Source: Pseudomonas sp. SORT22 (GTDB lineage Bacteria; Pseudomonadota; Gammaproteobacteria; Pseudomonadales; Pseudomonadaceae). From it: DNA of 64,000 nucleotides. The notes beneath the pieces were generated by a model. The model had not been told where the DNA came from and ran no database searches. It was given only the letters and a program-made list of their open reading frames with translations. The stretch spans positions 3,782,501 through 3,846,500 of the forward strand of contig NZ_CP071007.1 of NCBI RefSeq assembly GCF_018417635.1. Reading direction: 5' to 3'. Both the position numbers and the translations under genes were made by a program. Shown in pieces: positions 7,821 through 15,708 of this stretch (positions are counted from its first letter, which is position 1; each line of letters starts with the position of its first letter).

Positions 7821-8644
7821 GCCCGTGCCTCCCCAAGGAACGCCAGGCATTCACGGTTGAACAGCTCGCGGTGCTCGACCATCACCCAGTGTCCGCATTC
7901 GCTGAGCAGCACAAAGCGGATCCGCCTGCAGGCTGCAAGCAGGGTCTGCGCGCCGGAGGCCGGGCAGAACTTGTCGTTGATACCCCAAAAACCAAGAATC
8001 GGGCATTGCAGTTCAGGCAAGCGTGAGGTCAGGTTCGGCACCTGCATGCTGGTCAGCACGCAGGCCGGTTGCTGGCCCACCACTGCCACGCGTTCGGCCA
8101 CGGTTTCATCGCTGATCAGCGCCGGGTCGAACAACTGCAGGCTGAGCAGGCGGCGCATGCCGGCGGCATCGTTGAGCTCGCCGTTGGCAAAGGCCGCGCC
8201 CATCTTCTGGATGCCTTCCATTTGCAGGTAGTACTGCTCCTTGTCCATCAGCCCACCGGGGGCCATCAGCACCAGGCGGCTGACCCGCCCAGGCTGGTCC
8301 AGCGCCAGCTTGATGGCAATGGCGCCACCCAGGGAATTGCCGACCAGCACGCAGCGCTGGATATCCAGGGCATCGAGCAGGCCGCTGAGGGCGCTGACGA
8401 AAAAGTCCAGGCTGTAGACCGTTTGCGGCTTGCTCGAAGCGCCGTAGCCGGGCAGGTCGGGGACGATCACCCGGTAGCCGGCCGCGGCGAATGCCGGGTA
8501 GTTCTGTTTGAAGTTGCTGTGCCCGCTGGCACCCGGGCCGCTGCCGTGGATGAACACCACCGCCTCGCCCGTGCCAACGTCCTGGTAATGCAGCTGCAGA
8601 CCATCGGCCAGCGTTACCACGTGCCCTTGCGCGGATGCGCCCAT
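7817..8644 (-). CDS. hsaD: Meta-cleavage product hydrolase (4,9-DSHA hydrolase)
   Basis: HsaD is the C-C bond hydrolase acting on 4,9-DSHA, the HsaC product. It splits ring A fragments (2-hydroxyhexadienoate) from the HIP skeleton. The 275-residue alpha/beta hydrolase has HGSGPGASG at 33-41 as the oxyanion region, nucleophile Ser104 in GNSLGG, Asp224 and His252 (ECGHW). It opens a minus-strand operon (hsaD-E-G-F) whose promoter region carries operator site 4, divergent from the SDR at 8799. Confidence 0.93.
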   Translation of the reverse strand: MGASAQGHVVTLADGLQLHYQDVGTGEAVVFIHGSGPGASGHSNFKQNYPAFAAAGYRVIVPDLPGYGASSKPQTVYSLDFFVSALSGLLDALDIQRCVLVGNSLGGAIAIKLALDQPGRVSRLVLMAPGGLMDKEQYYLQMEGIQKMGAAFANGELNDAAGMRRLLSLQLFDPALISDETVAERVAVVGQQPACVLTSMQVPNLTSRLPELQCPILGFWGINDKFCPASGAQTLLAACRRIRFVLLSECGHWVMVEHRELFNRECLAFLGEARA

Positions 8645-8702
8645 GAGGTGTCCTCCCGGCTTGTTGTTGTACCGGGATTATTCAGAGCGGCCAGGGCGCC
8701 AA

Positions 8703-8721
8703 CATCGTCCGTCAGGACTAC
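8703..8721 (-). promoter_or_regulatory. Steroid-locus operator, site 4
   Basis: The minus strand reads GTAGTCC-TGAC-GGACGATG, 59 bp before the hsaD start. GAATAA follows 19 bp downstream as a likely -10. It shares its outermost base (8721) with site 5, so the two sites are back to back. Confidence 0.75.
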
Positions 8722-8739
8722 TAGTCCCTTCGGACGTTG
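8721..8739 (+). promoter_or_regulatory. Steroid-locus operator, site 5
   Basis: CTAGTCC-CTTC-GGACGTTG, one mismatch from consensus, ends 60 bp before the SDR start at 8799. CTAGCA, a -10-like hexamer, begins 19 bp downstream at 8759. Confidence 0.75.
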
Positions 8740-8798
8740 GCCCCTGCCCGTGCGCTGCCTAGCATCGAGCTCATTACAGTGGCGAACACGAGGCAGGC

Positions 8799-9572
8799 AT
8801 GCACGACCCTATGGATTTTCGCGGCAAGGTGGTACTGGTGACCGGTGGTGGCAAGGGTGTGGGCCGCGGCATCAGCCGGCGCTTTCTTGAATGCGGCGCC
8901 GAGGTGGTGATCTGCGGGCGCCAGGCGCCTGCGACACTGCCGGCCAGCGGCGGGCGCGAGGCGCTGTTCCTGGCCTGCGATGTGCGTGACATCGAGCAGG
9001 CCCAGCAGATGATGACGGCTATAGTCGAGCGCTTCGGGCGCCTCGATGTACTGGTCAACAACGCCGGCGGCGCGCCCTATGCCGAAGCCGCCAGCGCCTC
9101 GCCGCGCTTCAGCGAATCGATCATCCGCCTCAACCTGCTGGCGCCGCTGAACCTCAGCCAGCTGGCCAACCGCATCATGCAGGCCCAGGCCGAGGGCGGC
9201 AGCATCATCAACATCTGCAGCGTCAGCGCCACCCGCCCTTCCCCCGGCACCGCCGCCTACGGCGCGGCCAAGGCCGGCTTGCTCAACCTGAGCCGCTCGC
9301 TGGCGGTGGAGTGGGCACCCAAGGTTCGGGTCAACGCTGTCACCGCCGGGCTGATCCTCACCGAGCAGGCGGCCCTGCACTATGGCGATGAAAGCGACCT
9401 GGCCGAGGTGGCCGCGACCATCCCCCTGCAACGCCTGGCCAGCCCCGAAGACATTGGCGACAGTTGCCTGTACCTGGCCTCATCGCTGGCCCGTTATGTC
9501 AGTGGCGCCGACATTGCCGTGCATGGCGGTGGCGAGCGCCCGGCGTTCCTCGACGCGGCAAAATCGCCGTAA
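8799..9572 (+). CDS. SDR family oxidoreductase, Rv3549c-like
   Basis: A 257-residue classical SDR: glycine motif in VTGGGKGVGRG (residues 15-24), NNAG at 87-90, catalytic Tyr154-Lys158. Its overall text (QAQAEGGSIINICSVSATRP, VEWAPKVRVNAV) closely resembles what I recall of mycobacterial Rv3549c in the cholesterol C/D-ring cluster. That suggests a beta-oxidation-type 3-hydroxyacyl dehydrogenase step on a HIP-CoA intermediate, though its reaction is not established. It is a single-gene unit with its own operator, convergent with the thiolase operon. An alternative start is at 8811. Confidence 0.87.
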   Translation: MHDPMDFRGKVVLVTGGGKGVGRGISRRFLECGAEVVICGRQAPATLPASGGREALFLACDVRDIEQAQQMMTAIVERFGRLDVLVNNAGGAPYAEAASASPRFSESIIRLNLLAPLNLSQLANRIMQAQAEGGSIINICSVSATRPSPGTAAYGAAKAGLLNLSRSLAVEWAPKVRVNAVTAGLILTEQAALHYGDESDLAEVAATIPLQRLASPEDIGDSCLYLASSLARYVSGADIAVHGGGERPAFLDAAKSP

Positions 9573-9585
9573 GCGCTCCCCCTGC

Positions 9586-9618
9586 GCAAGGCCACACCCT
9601 GGCGGGTGTGAGCCTTGC
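9586..9618. terminator. Imperfect hairpin between convergent units
   Basis: GCAAGGC-CACACCC pairs with GGGTGTG-AGCCTTGC around a 4-nt loop with one bulged base. It lies between the plus-strand SDR and the ksi remnant/thiolase unit. It has no strong T-run, so its role as terminator is only likely. Confidence 0.5.
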
Positions 9619-9625
9619 TTGCGCG

Positions 9626-9712
9626 CTATTGCGGCTCGCGCACGCTGAGGTTGACCTCGCTCCAGTAGGCTTGCATGGTCTGGATCCGGCCGTGCTCATC
9701 AAAACGGTTCAT
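9626..9712 (-). pseudogene. ksi: 3' remnant of ketosteroid delta5-isomerase (ksi)
   Basis: Immediately after the thiolase stop codon (2 bases on), the minus strand reads ATG-Asn-Arg and then 25 residues beginning FDEHGRIQTMQAYW and ending SEVNLSVREPQ-stop. From memory this equals the C-terminus of the 131-residue P. putida delta5-3-ketosteroid isomerase. The first 105 or so codons are missing, including catalytic Tyr16, Asp40 and Asp103, so it cannot be active. The upstream thiolase is complete, so the deletion joined the region behind the thiolase to the end of ksi. Whether the 28-codon ORF is still translated is unknown. Confidence 0.85.
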
Positions 9713-9714
9713 TC

Positions 9715-10923
9715 TCAAGCCACCTCGAACAATGCAGCGGCACCCATGCCGCCGCCAATACACATGCTCACCACCACGTAACGTACGCCGCGTCGCTTGC
9801 CCTCGATCAAGGCGTGGCCAACCATGCGCGCCCCCGACATGCCGAACGGGTGACCGATGGCAATCGCCCCGCCATTGACGTTCAGGCGCTGGTTGTCGAT
9901 GCCTAAGGTATCGCGGCAGTACAGGACCTGGCTGGCGAAGGCTTCGTTGAGTTCCCACAGGCCGATGTCCTCGACTTTCAGGCCGTGGCGCTTGAGCAGT
10001 TTGGGAATCGCGTAGACCGGGCCGATACCCATCTCGTCGGCATTGCAACCGGCCACCGCCAGGCCGCGATAGATGCCCAGCGGCGCCAGGCCGCGCTGCT
10101 CGGCCAGCTTGGCGTTCATCAATACCGAGGCCGAAGCGCCGTCAGACAGCTGCGAGGCGTTGCCGGCGGTAATGAAGCGCCCGGCCTCGGTCCACTGCCC
10201 GCCCTGCCACACCGGCTCCAGTGCAGCGAGGCTGGCCAGGCTGGTGTCGGCGCGATTGCATTCGTCGTGCAGCAGGGTCACGGTCTCGTAACGGGTCTCG
10301 CCGCTGGCCTTGTCGATGATCGCCTTGCGCGTGCTCAGCGGCGCCAGCTCCAGGTCGAACAGGCCCGCGGCTTGCGCCTGGGCAGTGCGCAACTGGCTTT
10401 GCAGGGCATAGGCATCCTGCTCGTGGCGCGTCACGCCATAGCGCTGGGCGACGATCTCGCCGGTTTCGATCATCGGGATATAGGCCTGCGGGTCGCGCTC
10501 AAGCACGGCGCCGGACTGGTTGCGGTAGAGGTTCTTGTGCTTGTTCTGCACCAGCGAGATCGACTCCAGGCCGCCGGCGACGGCGATGTCGATTTCGTTG
10601 CAGATAATGCCCTTGGCCGCCAGGGCAATGCTCATCAGCCCCGAGGCGCATTGGCGCTCCACGGCCATCCCGGCTACCGACGGCGGCAGGCCGCCGGCAA
10701 TCGCACACAAGCGCCCGAGGTTGTAGGCCTGGGTGCCCTGCTGGGCGGCGGCGCCGATGATCACATCGTCGACCTGCCCGGCCTCGATCCCCGCGCGCCG
10801 CACGGCCTCGCGCACCACATGGCCGCCGAGGGCCGGCGCTTCGGTGTCGTTGAAGGCACCGCGAAAGGCCTTGCCGATCGGCGTGCGCGCGGTTGAAACA
10901 ATAACGGCTTCATTCATGTTCAC
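9715..10923 (-). CDS. Thiolase (acetyl-CoA acyltransferase)
   Basis: A full-length 402-residue thiolase. The acyl-accepting Cys92 lies in ERQCASG, and the C-terminal active-site blocks [10 protein letters not shown] and CIGGGMG are intact. It is a second thiolase besides fadA6 and is the last intact gene of a unit reading fadE-fadE30-ipdF-maoC-thiolase. It probably cleaves a beta-ketoacyl-CoA formed during HIP or residual-chain beta-oxidation; which one cannot be told from sequence. Its 3' end abuts the ksi remnant. Confidence 0.88.
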   Translation of the reverse strand: MNMNEAVIVSTARTPIGKAFRGAFNDTEAPALGGHVVREAVRRAGIEAGQVDDVIIGAAAQQGTQAYNLGRLCAIAGGLPPSVAGMAVERQCASGLMSIALAAKGIICNEIDIAVAGGLESISLVQNKHKNLYRNQSGAVLERDPQAYIPMIETGEIVAQRYGVTRHEQDAYALQSQLRTAQAQAAGLFDLELAPLSTRKAIIDKASGETRYETVTLLHDECNRADTSLASLAALEPVWQGGQWTEAGRFITAGNASQLSDGASASVLMNAKLAEQRGLAPLGIYRGLAVAGCNADEMGIGPVYAIPKLLKRHGLKVEDIGLWELNEAFASQVLYCRDTLGIDNQRLNVNGGAIAIGHPFGMSGARMVGHALIEGKRRGVRYVVVSMCIGGGMGAAALFEVA

Positions 10924-10941
10924 ATGCTCCGATGCCTGGAC

Positions 10942-11400
10942 TCAGGCGGGGTAATAACGGCTGATGGTGTCGACCACACAACCCGGGCGCTGCTGGCCCT
11001 CGATCTCGACGCTGACGCGGATCAGCGCCTGCACACCGCCTTTGACCTGCTCGGCGCTGATCAGCTGGGCGTGGCCGCGCACCCGCGAACCCACCGGCAC
11101 CACGCTGGGAAACCGCACGCGCTCGCAGCCGTAGTTGACGCCCATGGCGATGCCGCGCACCTCGACGATCTGCGGCAGGAACAGGTTGACCAGCGCCAGG
11201 CTCAGGTAACCGTGGGCGATGCAGGCCCCAAACGGGCCGCTGGCGGCGCGTTGCGGGTCGACATGAATCCACTGGTGATCGCCACTGGCCTCGGCGAACA
11301 GGTCGATGCGCGCCTGGTCAATGAGCAGCCAGTCGCTGACCCCCAGGACTTCACCGACGGCGTCTTGCAGCGCGTGCGGGGTGTCGAATAGGCGCGTCAT
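10942..11400 (-). CDS. MaoC-like enoyl-CoA hydratase
   Basis: A 152-residue single hot-dog-fold protein of the MaoC/R-hydratase type. The hydratase motif is recognisable as FAEASGDHQWIHVDPQRA (catalytic Asp and His in the D-x4-H pattern), followed by GPFGACIAHGYLSLAL. Such enzymes hydrate trans-2-enoyl-CoA to (R)-3-hydroxyacyl-CoA. It lies between ipdF (2 bp gap) and the thiolase (18 bp gap), so these three look like one beta-oxidation module. Confidence 0.85.
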   Translation of the reverse strand: MTRLFDTPHALQDAVGEVLGVSDWLLIDQARIDLFAEASGDHQWIHVDPQRAASGPFGACIAHGYLSLALVNLFLPQIVEVRGIAMGVNYGCERVRFPSVVPVGSRVRGHAQLISAEQVKGGVQALIRVSVEIEGQQRPGCVVDTISRYYPA

Positions 11401-11402
11401 GC

Positions 11403-12185
11403 TCAGGCCCTCTGGCTGGAAACCGACAGCACTTCGCCGGTCATGTACGAGCTGTAGTCGCTGGCCAGGAACATCATCACGTTGGCCACCTCCCAGACTT
11501 CGGCGGCGCGGCCGAAGGCTTCGTTGGCCGCCAGTTGCTCGAGCACTGCCTGGGGCGCCGAGCGGGCGAGAAAATCATGCAGGGCAATGCTCGGGCTGAC
11601 CGCATTGATGCGGATGCCGTGACTGGCCGCCTCGACCGCCGCACAACGGGTCAGGGCCATGACCCCGGCCTTGGCTGCGGCGTAGTGCGACTGCTCCTTC
11701 TGGGCCCGCCAGCCAAGCACCGAGGCGTTGTTGACGATCACCCCGGCGCGCCGGGCCATCATCTTCGGCAGCATGGCGCGAGTCATACGCATGGTGCCGG
11801 TGAGGGTAACGTCGAGGACCCGCTGCCATTCTTCGTCGGGCATTTCCACCAGCGCCCGCGAGCCACCGAGGCCGGCGTTGTTGATCAGCACGTCGACGCC
11901 GTGCAGGTCGCGCTCGGCGCAGCTCACCAGGTGCTGCACCTGGGCTTCGTCGGTGACGTTGCAGAGCACGCCGAAGACCTCGGCAAGCCCGGTGGCCTGG
12001 CGAATCTTTGCCACGGCTTCAAACAGCCGGCCTTGGTGGATATCACTGATCATCAGGGCCCGGCAGCCCTCTTCGGCGGCGCGCAAGGCGGCGGAAAAAC
12101 CGATCCCGGAACCTGCCGCCGCAGTGATCAGCACGGACTTGCCGCGCAACAGGCCATGGCCCGCTACATAGTTGGGGGTGGACAT
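11403..12185 (-). CDS. ipdF: SDR, IpdF-like HIP-CoA dehydrogenase
   Basis: A 260-residue SDR matching what I recall of mycobacterial IpdF (Rv3559c). It shares the unusual N-terminal extension (NYVAGHGLL), the glycine motif AAAGSGIG, the stretch NNASVLGWRAQKEQSHYAAA, and the C-terminus ending SVSSQRA. Catalytic residues are Tyr168 and Lys172. IpdF oxidises the 5-hydroxyl of 5-OH-HIP-CoA-type intermediates, early in C/D-ring degradation. It is encoded just after fadE30 (16 bp gap), mirroring the neighbourhood of these genes in actinobacteria. Confidence 0.87.
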   Translation of the reverse strand: MSTPNYVAGHGLLRGKSVLITAAAGSGIGFSAALRAAEEGCRALMISDIHQGRLFEAVAKIRQATGLAEVFGVLCNVTDEAQVQHLVSCAERDLHGVDVLINNAGLGGSRALVEMPDEEWQRVLDVTLTGTMRMTRAMLPKMMARRAGVIVNNASVLGWRAQKEQSHYAAAKAGVMALTRCAAVEAASHGIRINAVSPSIALHDFLARSAPQAVLEQLAANEAFGRAAEVWEVANVMMFLASDYSSYMTGEVLSVSSQRA

Positions 12186-12201
12186 CGACTAACTCCTTGG
12201 G

Positions 12202-13389
12202 TCAGGGACGCAGGCGCGGTTCTTTGGGCATGCCCAGGGCGCGCTCGGCGATGATGTTGCGCTGGATCTCGTTGCTGCCGCCGTACAGGGTGTCGGCGCG
12301 GCTGAACAGGTACAGCGATTGCAGTCGGGTCAGCTGATAGGGCGCGGCCTCGAGCAGTTCGGCGTCGGGGCCGAGCACGTCCATGGCCAGCTTGCCGAGG
12401 TTGGCGTGCCAGCTGGACCAGAACAGCTTGTAGATGGTCGCCTCCTTGCGCAGCGCGCCGTCCTGGGCGCCGGAGAGCATGCGCAGCGAGTTGAAGCGCA
12501 TGATCCGCAAGCCGCACCAGGCTTCGGCCAGGCGCTGGCGCAGCAGCGGGTCGCGGGCTGCGCCGTTGGCCTTGGCGATGGCGATGATCTCGTTCAGTTC
12601 GTTGGCAAACTGCATCTGCTGGCCGAGGGTCGAAACCCCGCGCTCAAAACCGAGCAAGGCCATGGCGATCTTCCAGCCGTCGCCAGGCGACCCGATGAGG
12701 TTGGCGGCGTCGGTGCGGGCGTTGTCGAAGAACACTTCGTTGAATTCCGAAGTGCCGGTCATCTGCTCGATCGGCCGCACGCTGATGCCGGCCTGGGCCA
12801 TCGGCACCAGCAGGAACGACAGGCCGCGATGGCCGACGCTGCCAGGCTCGGTACGGGCGATCACAAAGCACCAGTCCGACTCATGGGCCAGCGAAGTCCA
12901 GACCTTCTGGCCGTTGATCACCCAGCTGCCGCCCTCAAGGCTGGCGCGGGTCTTGACGTTGGCAAGGTCAGAGCCTGCGCCCGGTTCCGAGTAGCCCTGG
13001 CACCAGAACTGCGTGCCGCTGACGATAGCGGGCAGCAGGCGGCGCTTTTGCTCGTCGTTGCCGAAGGCGGCGATGGTCGGCCCGGCCAGGCCTTCGCCGA
13101 TATGGCCCATGCGCCCGGGGCCGCCAGCACGGGCGTATTCTTCGTGGAAGATCACCTGCTGGCTGATCGACAGGCCCCGGCCACCATGCTCCGGCGCCCA
13201 GCCGACGCAAGTCCAGCGGCCCTCGGCCAGCTTGCGCTCCCAGGCTTTGCGCTGCTGCGGGAACATGTGCTCATCACCCGGGCCGCCGCGAAAACGCAGG
13301 GGCTCGAACTCGCCGCAGAGGTTGGCGGCCAGCCAGCCGGCGACCTCCTGGCGAAACTGCTCGTCCTGTTCACTGAAACTGAGCTTCAT
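12202..13389 (-). CDS. fadE30: Acyl-CoA dehydrogenase, FadE30-like
   Basis: A 395-residue acyl-CoA dehydrogenase. Features include the FAD-region WCQGYSEPGAGSDLA, VINGQKVWTSLAH, FERGVSTLGQQ and the C-terminal YGGSNEIQRNIIAERALG. The pattern closely resembles FadE30, which dehydrogenates the propionyl side chain of HIP-CoA in mycobacteria. I chose ATG 13389, which overlaps the upstream dehydrogenase stop as ATGA; the open frame extends further without a good start. The tight coupling to a second, less conserved FadE suggests a heteromeric enzyme. Confidence 0.88.
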   Translation of the reverse strand: MKLSFSEQDEQFRQEVAGWLAANLCGEFEPLRFRGGPGDEHMFPQQRKAWERKLAEGRWTCVGWAPEHGGRGLSISQQVIFHEEYARAGGPGRMGHIGEGLAGPTIAAFGNDEQKRRLLPAIVSGTQFWCQGYSEPGAGSDLANVKTRASLEGGSWVINGQKVWTSLAHESDWCFVIARTEPGSVGHRGLSFLLVPMAQAGISVRPIEQMTGTSEFNEVFFDNARTDAANLIGSPGDGWKIAMALLGFERGVSTLGQQMQFANELNEIIAIAKANGAARDPLLRQRLAEAWCGLRIMRFNSLRMLSGAQDGALRKEATIYKLFWSSWHANLGKLAMDVLGPDAELLEAAPYQLTRLQSLYLFSRADTLYGGSNEIQRNIIAERALGMPKEPRLRP

Positions 13390-14558
13390 GGTTGCTCTCC
13401 GATGATCAGCGTGGCGATCTGCTGCAGATGCCAGGCCGGCGCGCCGAGGTAGCTCTCGCTGGCGCGGGCACGCTTGAAATACAGGTGCGGGTCGTATTCC
13501 CAGGTAAAGCCGACGCCGCCATGCAGCTGGATCGACTCCGCCGCACAGTGAAAATAGCTGTGCGAGCACTGCGCCTTGGCCAGGGCGGCGGCCAGCGGCA
13601 GCTCGGCGGCCACCTGCGGGTCGCCGTCGGGGTCGAGCACTTCCTGGGCGACACAGGCGGCGTAGTAACTGGCCGAGCGCGCGCATTCGACCTGCAGCAT
13701 CATGTCGGCGGCGCGGTGCTTTAGCGCCTGGAAGCTGGCGATCGGGCGGCCGAACTGCTGGCGCTCCTGCATGTAGGCAACGCTCAGGTCGAGCACCTGC
13801 TGGGCGCCGCCGACCTGCTCGGCGGCAAGCCCGATGCAGGCCAGTTGCAGCACCTTATGCAAGGTCGGCCAGGCGTTGCCGACCTCGCCCAGCAGCGCCT
13901 CGGGGCCCAGGTACACGCGGTTGAACTCAAGACGCGCCAAGCGTCGGGTCTGGTCCATGGTCGGCAGCCACTGGCGCTCGATACCGTCACGGTCGGCCTC
14001 GACGGCGAACAGGCTGATGCCAGATTCACCGCTGCTGCCGGGCGTGCGCGCGGCGACGATCAACAGCCCGGCGCTGTCGCCATCGATCACCTGGCCGAAC
14101 AGGCCATCGACGACAAAACCCTGGCCTTCGGCGCTGGCGCTGGCCTGGATATCCTCCGCGGCCCAGCCGCTGCCGCGGGTGAAGGCCAGGGTGGCGGTAA
14201 GACGGCCCTCGGCGATAGGCGCAAGCCAGGTGCTTTTCTGCGCCTGGTTGCCGGCCAGCAGCAAAGCGGGTGTGGCCAGGCAGGCGGTGGCGAAAAACGG
14301 CGAACAGAACAGCCGCCGGCCCATCTGTTCGAGCAGGATGTTCAGCTCGACAAAGCCCAGGCCCAGGCCGCCGTAGGCTTCGGGGATGTGGATCGCCGGC
14401 CAGTACATCTCGGTGCACAGGCGCTGCCAGAGTGCCGGGTCATAGCCTTTGTCGCTGGCCATGGCCGCGCGCACGGCGGCGCAATGGGAGACATCGGCGA
14501 GAAAGCCCTCGGCCGAAGTACGGATCATTTCCTGCTCGTCGCTGAATGCAAATTCCAT
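13386..14558 (-). CDS. Acyl-CoA dehydrogenase (probable partner subunit)
   Basis: A 390-residue acyl-CoA dehydrogenase beginning MEFAFSDEQEMIRTSAEGF. It has the C-terminal helix region SIQLHGGVGFTWEYDPHLYFKR typical of the divergent subunits (FadE29/FadE33-like) that pair with a second ACAD in steroid pathways. It is the first gene of the unit and is coupled to fadE30 by a 4-base overlap. The exact substrate is inferred only. Operator site 6 lies 79 bp upstream of the start, but in reverse orientation. Confidence 0.86.
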   Translation of the reverse strand: MEFAFSDEQEMIRTSAEGFLADVSHCAAVRAAMASDKGYDPALWQRLCTEMYWPAIHIPEAYGGLGLGFVELNILLEQMGRRLFCSPFFATACLATPALLLAGNQAQKSTWLAPIAEGRLTATLAFTRGSGWAAEDIQASASAEGQGFVVDGLFGQVIDGDSAGLLIVAARTPGSSGESGISLFAVEADRDGIERQWLPTMDQTRRLARLEFNRVYLGPEALLGEVGNAWPTLHKVLQLACIGLAAEQVGGAQQVLDLSVAYMQERQQFGRPIASFQALKHRAADMMLQVECARSASYYAACVAQEVLDPDGDPQVAAELPLAAALAKAQCSHSYFHCAAESIQLHGGVGFTWEYDPHLYFKRARASESYLGAPAWHLQQIATLIIGEQP

Positions 14559-14636
14559 CGCGGCGCCTTTTACTCGTCTGGCGGAAGTACCGGCGAGTGT
14601 GGCCAGATGCGCGGGCGGCAGAATCGTTTGCCTCGC

Positions 14637-14655
14637 CTAGTCCGGATGGCCGATG
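14637..14655 (+). promoter_or_regulatory. Steroid-locus operator, site 6 (reversed)
   Basis: CTAGTCC-GGAT-GGCCGATG lies 79 bp upstream of the minus-strand fadE unit, but the GATG end points away from that gene. No AT-rich -10 element is seen at the usual 19-20 bp on either side. It may still bind the regulator because the core GTCC-N4-GGMC is nearly symmetric. Confidence 0.5.
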
Positions 14656-14672
14656 CGCCTGGGGTGCGGCCG

Positions 14673-14713
14673 ATCGCGGGTCAAGTCGGGTCGCCGTACC
14701 GCCGCTCCCACAG
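14673..14713. repeat. Degenerate REP element
   Basis: The two halves of the local REP consensus (ATCGCGGGTCAAG and CGCTCCCACAG) are present but separated by about 17 bases of unrelated sequence. It looks like a decayed or interrupted copy. Confidence 0.55.
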
Positions 14714-14743
14714 GATTGGCAGTGCCTTCAAGACGGGTAACGC

Positions 14744-14777
14744 AAAAAAGCCGCGCCACCCTCACGGATGGCGCGGC
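14744..14777 (-). terminator. Rho-independent terminator of the hsaC-ipd-fad operon
   Basis: On the minus strand, 9-bp arms GCCGCGCCA / TGGCGCGGC around a 10-nt loop are followed by six T residues. It lies 25 bp after the SDR stop at 14803 and closes the long minus-strand operon that begins at hsaC. Confidence 0.85.
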
Positions 14778-14802
14778 CCGCCTAAGCGGCGCACAACCTC
14801 AA

Positions 14803-15678
14803 TCAACTGCCATAGACTTTCTGCGCCGGCAGCGCCTCGGCCAGCAGTTGCTGCACCGCCGCACCCACCTCAGCCAGCGCCCAGCGGCCCTGGTTGTCCA
14901 CCTGGGGCCCGCGCCGCCAGCCATCGGCAATCGACAGCTTGCCACCCTCGACTTCGAACATCTGCCCGGTCACCGCCTGGGACGCCGCCGACCCCAACCA
15001 CACCACCAGCGGCGCGACGTTCTCCGGAGCAAAGTAGTCAAAGCCCTGCTCCGGGCGCTTCATCACCTCGGCAAACACCGCTTCGGTCATGCCGGTACGC
15101 GCCGCCGGGGCCAGGGCGTTGGCGGTAATGCCGTAGCGCCCAAGCTCCGCCGCCTGCACCAGGGTCAGCGAGGCGATCCCGCCCTTGGCCGCGGCATAGT
15201 TGGCCTGGCCAATCGAGCCCTGCAAACCGGCGCCGGAGCTGGTGTTGATGATCCGCGCAGTGAGCCTGGCGCCGCCCTTGGCCTGCTCGCGCCAATAGCG
15301 CACGGCATGGCTGGCCAGGCAGAAGTGGCCCTTGAGGTGCACGGCCATCACCGCATCCCAGTCGGCCTCGGTGAGGCTGGCGAACATGCGGTCGCGGCAG
15401 ATGCCGGCGTTGTTGACCAGCACATCCAGGCCGCCAAAAGTCTCGATGGCCTGGCGCACGATCAGCCCGGCGTCGTCATAGCGGGTGATGTCGTCGCTGT
15501 TGGCCACGGCCACGCCGCCTGCCGCCTGGATCTGTTCGACCACGGCCTGGGCCGCATCGCGGTTGATGTCGTTGACCAGCACTTTCGCGCCTTCGCTGGC
15601 AAAGGCCTGGGCATAGGCGCGGCCGAGCCCGCCGCCGGCGCCGGTGATGATCACTACGCGGTTCTCGCAGCTGTGCAT
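14803..15678 (-). CDS. SDR family oxidoreductase, Rv3548c-like
   Basis: A 291-residue SDR of the 17beta-HSD type 4/FabG-like group. The glycine motif is GAGGGLG (13-19), NNAG is at 89-92 and the catalytic pair is Tyr161-Lys165. The stretch RIINTSSGAGLQGSIGQ and the long C-terminal tail resemble mycobacterial Rv3548c from the C/D-ring cluster. It probably oxidises a 3-hydroxyacyl-CoA formed from HIP, but the step is not fixed by sequence. It is the last gene of the hsaC-led operon. Confidence 0.86.
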   Translation of the reverse strand: MHSCENRVVIITGAGGGLGRAYAQAFASEGAKVLVNDINRDAAQAVVEQIQAAGGVAVANSDDITRYDDAGLIVRQAIETFGGLDVLVNNAGICRDRMFASLTEADWDAVMAVHLKGHFCLASHAVRYWREQAKGGARLTARIINTSSGAGLQGSIGQANYAAAKGGIASLTLVQAAELGRYGITANALAPAARTGMTEAVFAEVMKRPEQGFDYFAPENVAPLVVWLGSAASQAVTGQMFEVEGGKLSIADGWRRGPQVDNQGRWALAEVGAAVQQLLAEALPAQKVYGS

Positions 15679-15708
15679 TGTCGCTCTCCCCTGTGTGGTT
15701 GCTGGCGC

